A stretch of 64,000 nt of DNA from positions 3,898,501 to 3,962,500 of the forward strand of contig NZ_LR134386.1 in assembly GCF_900637665.1 (NCBI RefSeq), written 5' to 3'. The notes under the pieces are model-generated. The model was not told the DNA's origin. It made no database searches and worked only from the letters and a program-made list of their open reading frames with translations. The stretch is from Chryseobacterium nakagawai. Lineage in GTDB: Bacteria; Bacteroidota; Bacteroidia; Flavobacteriales; Weeksellaceae. The position numbers and the translations under genes are program-made. This document shows, in pieces, positions 60,239 to 64,000 of the stretch. Each line of letters begins with the position of its first letter. The first letter of the stretch is position 1.

Positions 60239-60907
60239 TTATACTATATTTTCAATTTTAAAATCAGAATTGATGAATTCAACAGTTTGTAATCCTTTTC
60301 CCTGTACAAGCTCTAACCCCTCCTGATTGATAAGCAATTGATTTAACATACTAATATTCAAATCATCTGTTCCGACCTTTATGCTTTTCACTCCCACAAT
60401 TCCATTGGGGTGTTTAAATTCTTTAGGTCTGGGATTGGGAACATAGGCAGACATAAAAAAAGGAAAATCAATATCATCCGGCATCAGAAGTTCCCATGTA
60501 AGCTTATTTCCATCTATATCTTTTCTTTTAGCTTTATGAAACCTGAACCCGCTGTTTCTGCTTTTGAAAAACTGTTTCTCTGAATTCAAGTTTTCTAATG
60601 TAGACTCCAAAGACCATTCACACCAGCCTTCCTTTACGTTTCCCCACTGCCTCATCCGTTCTAAAACGGACTGATAGCCAAAGATTTTCATCATCCATTT
60701 TATATAGCCAGGAAGTCCGGAATTATGGTAAATTTCGATAAAGACCCCTTTTTCAAACCAGATCAAAGCATTATAAGCCTTATCAGGATATGTTCCATAT
60801 TCTACAATAAAACCCGCGTCCTGCAACTTTTTTACAGCAATATGTAAGTCTTGTACCTGGTACAATACATGACTTAATTGTACATTATTATTCATTTCTA
60901 TCCTCAT
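60239..60907 (-). CDS. VOC-family (glyoxalase-like) protein
   Basis: The start is placed at the ATG at 60907 (MRIEMNNNVQLSHVLYQVQDL), though 60895 is equally plausible; either overlaps the upstream stop by a few bases. The roughly 220-residue protein has the VOC opening HVLYQVQDLHIAVKKLQDAGFIVEYGTYPD and GVFIEIYHNSG, with an expected metal-binding histidine and glutamate. The overlap with the SIP gene indicates coupled expression. The substrate is unknown. Confidence 0.8.
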   Translation of the reverse strand: MRIEMNNNVQLSHVLYQVQDLHIAVKKLQDAGFIVEYGTYPDKAYNALIWFEKGVFIEIYHNSGLPGYIKWMMKIFGYQSVLERMRQWGNVKEGWCEWSLESTLENLNSEKQFFKSRNSGFRFHKAKRKDIDGNKLTWELLMPDDIDFPFFMSAYVPNPRPKEFKHPNGIVGVKSIKVGTDDLNISMLNQLLINQEGLELVQGKGLQTVEFINSDFKIENIV

Positions 60908-61706
60908 TTTCCTGATGCCTTTCCATTGCAGATTTATCTTCTGCAACTCCCGATTTCCAATAAGAATAAGCATATAATTCTCCCTGTTTCCATTGCTTTT
61001 CTTTACGGAGATAGTGACGAATTTCCTTTACTGAAGAAAACTCCGCTGCCACATATCCGGTTCTGGATGATTCCGGTAATATCTGCTGCTTTACAACTTC
61101 TGGAAGGCGGCTGCCTTTTTGAGGATATTCATTATGAATCCAAATAAAATTGATGTCTGCCAATGTCTGCAGCTCCTGCTCATCCACCTTACCATCTACT
61201 TCAAGGATACAGGTTCCTTTTGCAGAAGGGGGTAAATCTTCAAGAATAGAAGCAATCACCGGAATTCCTGTTGCATCGCCAACGAGTAAATAATTATCTG
61301 CCTCGGCATACAATTCTGTTTTCCCGTTCTTCATTAAAATTCCCAATGCGTCTCCTTCCTTTGTATTAAGTGCCCATGCTGAAGCTGGTCCTTCATCTCC
61401 ATGAGCCACAAAATCAATCCAAATCTCATTTCGGACAAGATCAATGCCCCGGTGCGTATACGTTCTGATAACGGGACGGGTCTCCTCCGGCTGGGGCTTC
61501 CATTCCATTTTTTCATAATCAAATTCTGGGAAATAAATTCGATCAACTCCTTGAGGCGGAATAAGAATTTTATTATTCACTCCAATTGTCGTGTTGGCAA
61601 TCAATGGTACGCATTCCCCTGTAAGAAAGATCCGGATATAATGAGGTGTAATGTATTTTTTCCCGGTCACGGTCAATTCCCCTTGTATAGTCTCCATTTT
61701 TTTCAT
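60888..61706 (-). CDS. Siderophore-interacting protein (FAD-binding, ViuB-like)
   Basis: The 272-residue protein has the SIP FAD motif RPVIRTYTHRGID (about 78-90), the typical DFVAHGDEGPASAWA (about 100-114) and a C-terminal NAD(P)H-binding half (YLLVGDATGIPVIASIL, about 139-155). The family reduces ferric siderophores in the cytoplasm to release iron. It is divergent from an AraC-family regulator with 182 bases between, containing a good promoter, so iron-linked regulation by that regulator is likely. Confidence 0.9.
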   Translation of the reverse strand: MKKMETIQGELTVTGKKYITPHYIRIFLTGECVPLIANTTIGVNNKILIPPQGVDRIYFPEFDYEKMEWKPQPEETRPVIRTYTHRGIDLVRNEIWIDFVAHGDEGPASAWALNTKEGDALGILMKNGKTELYAEADNYLLVGDATGIPVIASILEDLPPSAKGTCILEVDGKVDEQELQTLADINFIWIHNEYPQKGSRLPEVVKQQILPESSRTGYVAAEFSSVKEIRHYLRKEKQWKQGELYAYSYWKSGVAEDKSAMERHQENEDRNE

Positions 61707-61789
61707 GATATCTTCTTTTTTGTTATTTCCTATTTGATTTCAATTGATAAAAACAAAACCCATTATTAAGAATCATTCTAAATAATTAT

Positions 61790-61797
61790 TATCTTTG
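61790..61797 (+). promoter_or_regulatory. Promoter -7 box TATCTTTG of the AraC-family gene
   Basis: Exact match to the consensus TAnnTTTG, about 90 bases before the start of the AraC-type gene. Confidence 0.7.
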
Positions 61798-61888
61798 TGC
61801 AAAACTAATAAGTAAAACGGAAGGATGAGGTATGCAAAAGGGAGTAAAAAGTCCGCAAAAAGGAAAATTTTAATCAAAACAAATAAGG

Positions 61889-62881
61889 ATGGCATTAAGA
61901 GTCTACGATGATAAAATTGGAGGAACATTGGTGGAAAGAAAATATCCCAATGCCTATTTTATAAACGATGGTGATATCAGAGAGTATGTTACTCATTTGA
62001 AACCTCCTTATGGAGAAGGGTTTTATCATGAAATCTGTTTTGAAAATGTTCATATCGGTTTTGGAAATGTCTCTCTCAAAAACAAAGTATTACTGTACTT
62101 TGAAGCAGACTTTGAAAGTGTTGAGATGCATTTTTCACTAAAGGGCAAAAGTGCAGCTCTTTCAGATAATTTTGGTTATAAAGTATGTTTTGAGAGTTAT
62201 CAGCACAACATTATTTATGCCCATCAGATGTCTGGCCAGATGGAATTTGACGGTCATGAAATGCAGATCCTGGAAATCAATTTAGCCCCTGCCTTCTTTA
62301 AAAAATTTCTTCCAGAAGATTCTGAACTCTTCAATACATTCAGGAATGCCATTGAAAAACAGCATTCGTGTCTTATCAACCCGGATCATAACCGGATCAG
62401 TCTGGAAATGTATCAACTTCTGAATGACATCATCCATTGTGACCGAAAAGGTGTTTTTAAAAGAATCTATCTTGAAGCAAAAGTGGCAGAACTTCTCCTT
62501 TTACAGTTGGAACAGCTTTTTAACAGCAAATCTTCATCCCTTCTTAAAAAAGATGAAGAGAAAATATATGCGGTGAGAGATTTTATCATTAACAATCTTG
62601 ACCAAAACTGTTCATTAATAGACCTTGCTCATCAAGTAGGGACCAATGAATTTACATTAAAAAAAGGCTTTAAGGAACTGTTTGGAACTACCGTTTTTAA
62701 TTTCTGGAATGATACAAAGATGGAACAGGCAAAAAAAATGCTTCTTGAAGGAGATTTGAATATTAATGAAATTTCTGAAATTATCGGGTACAAAAATCCG
62801 AGACATTTTTCAGCAGCATTTAAGAGAAAGTATAATTTAATTCCTAGTAAACTTAGGAACGCCAATGGTATAACTCACTAA
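61889..62881 (+). CDS. AraC-family regulator, likely iron- or siderophore-linked
   Basis: The 330-residue protein has a C-terminal AraC double HTH: LIDLAHQVGTNEFTLKKGFKELFGTTVFNFW and NINEISEIIGYKNPRHFSAAFKRKYNLIPSKLR (about 255-325). The N terminus lacks a recognised ligand fold. Its length and position divergent to the SIP gene match regulators of siderophore uptake such as PchR-type proteins. The link is inference from context. Confidence 0.88.
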   Translation: MALRVYDDKIGGTLVERKYPNAYFINDGDIREYVTHLKPPYGEGFYHEICFENVHIGFGNVSLKNKVLLYFEADFESVEMHFSLKGKSAALSDNFGYKVCFESYQHNIIYAHQMSGQMEFDGHEMQILEINLAPAFFKKFLPEDSELFNTFRNAIEKQHSCLINPDHNRISLEMYQLLNDIIHCDRKGVFKRIYLEAKVAELLLLQLEQLFNSKSSSLLKKDEEKIYAVRDFIINNLDQNCSLIDLAHQVGTNEFTLKKGFKELFGTTVFNFWNDTKMEQAKKMLLEGDLNINEISEIIGYKNPRHFSAAFKRKYNLIPSKLRNANGITH

Positions 62882-63231
62882 ATTCATCAATAATCTCAAC
62901 TTAATTCACCCGTTAAAATTCATAAAATCATCCCTTAGTGCTCACCCTTCGCTATAAGACTTAACTCCACTATTTTCAAATATAAAAAGTAGCCATAAAA
63001 ACACATCTTTTATTTTATTTCATGTAACATTCAGCCTTATTTGTTAATGATTTGGTAATAAGAAAACACTACAAAAAGACTGATTTTTATCATATCACCA
63101 AAAAACAAAGATTCACAAAACAAACATTATCAATTAATTATCCAAAATTAATTATTGTTTACATAAAATATTTTGTCGTTCTCATAAAATGGCTATATTT
63201 ACCACCAAGGAGTTCTTAACACCTTCTTTAT
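62882..63231. other. Intergenic region before the riboswitch
   Basis: AT-rich, with several T and A runs and no gene. Near 63194-63201 a TATATTTA resembles a -7 box for the riboswitch transcript. Nothing else stands out. Confidence 0.5.
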
Positions 63232-63405
63232 CAACCGAAATTGGTTACACTTAGCGGTGTATTAAAAGGGAATCGTGTGTAAATCACGAACTGTCGCGCA
63301 ACTGTAAGTAACAACTAAAGGTTTTTATCAAATCAATATCCACTGTATACTCCGGTATATGGGAAGGATGATAAAAACTGTTACAAGTCAGGAGACCTGC
63401 CTATT
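63232..63405 (+). promoter_or_regulatory. Cobalamin riboswitch
   Basis: The order of motifs fits the B12 element: GGTT...GCGGTGT, AAGGGAAT with GTGTAAATCAC, the core CTGTCGCGCAACTGTAAGT, a variable peripheral arm, and the terminal AGTCAGGAGACCTGCC box (about 63387-63402). The core words and their order are diagnostic. Downstream hairpins lie at 63485-63514 and 63519-63541. It precedes prpB, with about 450 bases between. It binds B12 forms and turns the downstream gene off in known cases. Confidence 0.9.
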
Positions 63406-63859
63406 TCGTAGTGACGATGCTTTCGCGATCTGAAGCTTATAGTCAGGTATGATACGGTATGGATAATTGTGTGATAATATTGTTTATCTACTGATCTCAT
63501 TTTTGAGGTAGATACTGGCAGAATAGCGTGTGCTTATTCTGTAGGTCTATAACTCATCCGTGTCCCCTTTCCATAATTTTTCTTTCTCACAAAACATCGT
63601 GAAGTTTATCAAGAACTTTTTATTGGGTTTAATCTATGTAAAAAGTTAAAAATGTACCAAGCCAATCACGATTATGCATCCATGGGCAAGAGATCTATCA
63701 CAAAGTTCTCATGCTGCAGAGTTTCACAACAACCTCAAGCTTCATGCTCATCAACAACGCATCTGATTTCTTCAGATCATTTTCTTTTTACCGCACAGCA
63801 GCAGCATAGCAACTCTTCTTTCTTATCGCACAAATTTCAACTAAACAATACATATTAAA
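63406..63859 (+). other. Long leader between the riboswitch and prpB
   Basis: The 454-base leader has two stable hairpins: TATCTAC with GTAGATA (63485-63514) and CAGAATA with TATTCTG (63519-63541). They may be part of the expression platform. A 68-codon open frame (63652-63858) is rich in S, Q, C and H and lacks family likeness, so I leave it out. Confidence 0.5.
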
Positions 63860-64000
63860 ATGACTAAAAATGAAAACTGGAAGTCCCCCGGTGCTCAGTT
63901 CCGGGAGGCCATGCACAAAGAAAGTCCTCTTCAGATTGTAGGAGCCATCAATGCCAATCATGCATTATTGGCTCAACAAGCAGGCTTTAATGCCATTTAT
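63860..64000 (+). CDS. prpB: 2-methylisocitrate lyase, N-terminal part (window end)
   Basis: The first 47 residues read [20 protein letters not shown] and continue [27 protein letters not shown]. The [15 protein letters not shown] segment is highly characteristic of PrpB, the lyase that splits 2-methylisocitrate to pyruvate and succinate in the methylcitrate cycle. The gene runs off the window. It is the first structural gene after a B12 riboswitch leader, so its expression should respond to cobalamin. Confidence 0.9.
   Translation, partial: MTKNENWKSPGAQFREAMHKESPLQIVGAINANHALLAQQAGFNAIY

Noticed and set aside
63652..63858. 68-codon frame rich in S, Q, C and H between the riboswitch and prpB
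   Set aside because: No conservation visible, no promoter of its own, ends just before prpB; most likely part of the leader.
1..64000. CRISPR arrays, tRNA and rRNA genes
   Set aside because: No regularly spaced repeats, cloverleaf-like or rRNA-like sequence was found on reading both strands by eye.

Overview
The window comes from a Bacteroidota genome, most likely a flavobacterium of the Chryseobacterium/Elizabethkingia type. The evidence is a CTnDOT-type conjugation gene set (mobABC, traA to traO), promoters of the TAnnTTTG type, few Shine-Dalgarno sequences, and an AT-rich chromosomal part (about 50-64 kb) with typical flavobacterial genes. No rRNA, tRNA or CRISPR array was seen.

About 1-49.9 kb is the right-hand part of an integrative conjugative element (ICE); its left end lies outside the window. 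Cargo comes first (1-7.8 kb, minus strand): an AraC regulator, an HdeD-like membrane protein, a tripartite efflux pump (TolC-, EmrA- and EmrB-like) and two universal stress proteins. Two near-identical promoter/operator blocks precede hdeD and tolC. Next is the mobilisation block mobC-mobB-mobA (8-11.8 kb), a 700-base non-coding region with a long palindrome and iteron-like repeats (oriT candidate), and traA-traD. Between traD and traE an accessory insert (14.7-22.1 kb) holds a three-repeat unknown protein, a complete IS3-family element, a dihydrolipoyl dehydrogenase, a CYP152-like P450 fragment fused to a 5'-truncated second IS copy, and a Cap4-like (DUF4297) nuclease gene cut by that IS. The tra operon resumes at traE and runs to traO and a TraQ-like lipoprotein. 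traG is split by a 2.5-kb group II intron whose removal restores an 834-residue ATPase.

Downstream of tra lie two overlapping paralogous helix-turn-helix genes and a receiver-domain gene. The latter sits behind a strongly structured leader RNA with its own promoter. An AT-rich Gabija-type defence cassette (GajA, GajB, plus a protein with six CxxC pairs) follows. Then come the PRTRC cluster (ThiF-like, B, C, E and unknown partners), a DUF932 gene, ssb and a tyrosine recombinase, which closes the element.

From about 50 kb the sequence looks chromosomal. It carries an HxlR regulator, an MBL hydrolase, a WGR/DUF4240 protein, an SDR oxidoreductase next to AraC and LysR regulators, an alpha/beta hydrolase, a quinone-oxidoreductase-like enzyme, a RidA-like lipoprotein, small membrane proteins, a VOC protein overlapping a siderophore-interacting protein, and another AraC regulator. 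The window ends with a cobalamin riboswitch leader ahead of prpB (methylcitrate cycle). This suggests that the B12-independent route for propionate is switched by B12.

The most notable items are the structured leader before the receiver gene, the three-gene Gabija cassette, the duplicated promoter blocks of the efflux cargo, the 13-base motif shared by three ICE intergenic regions, and the B12 riboswitch upstream of prpB.
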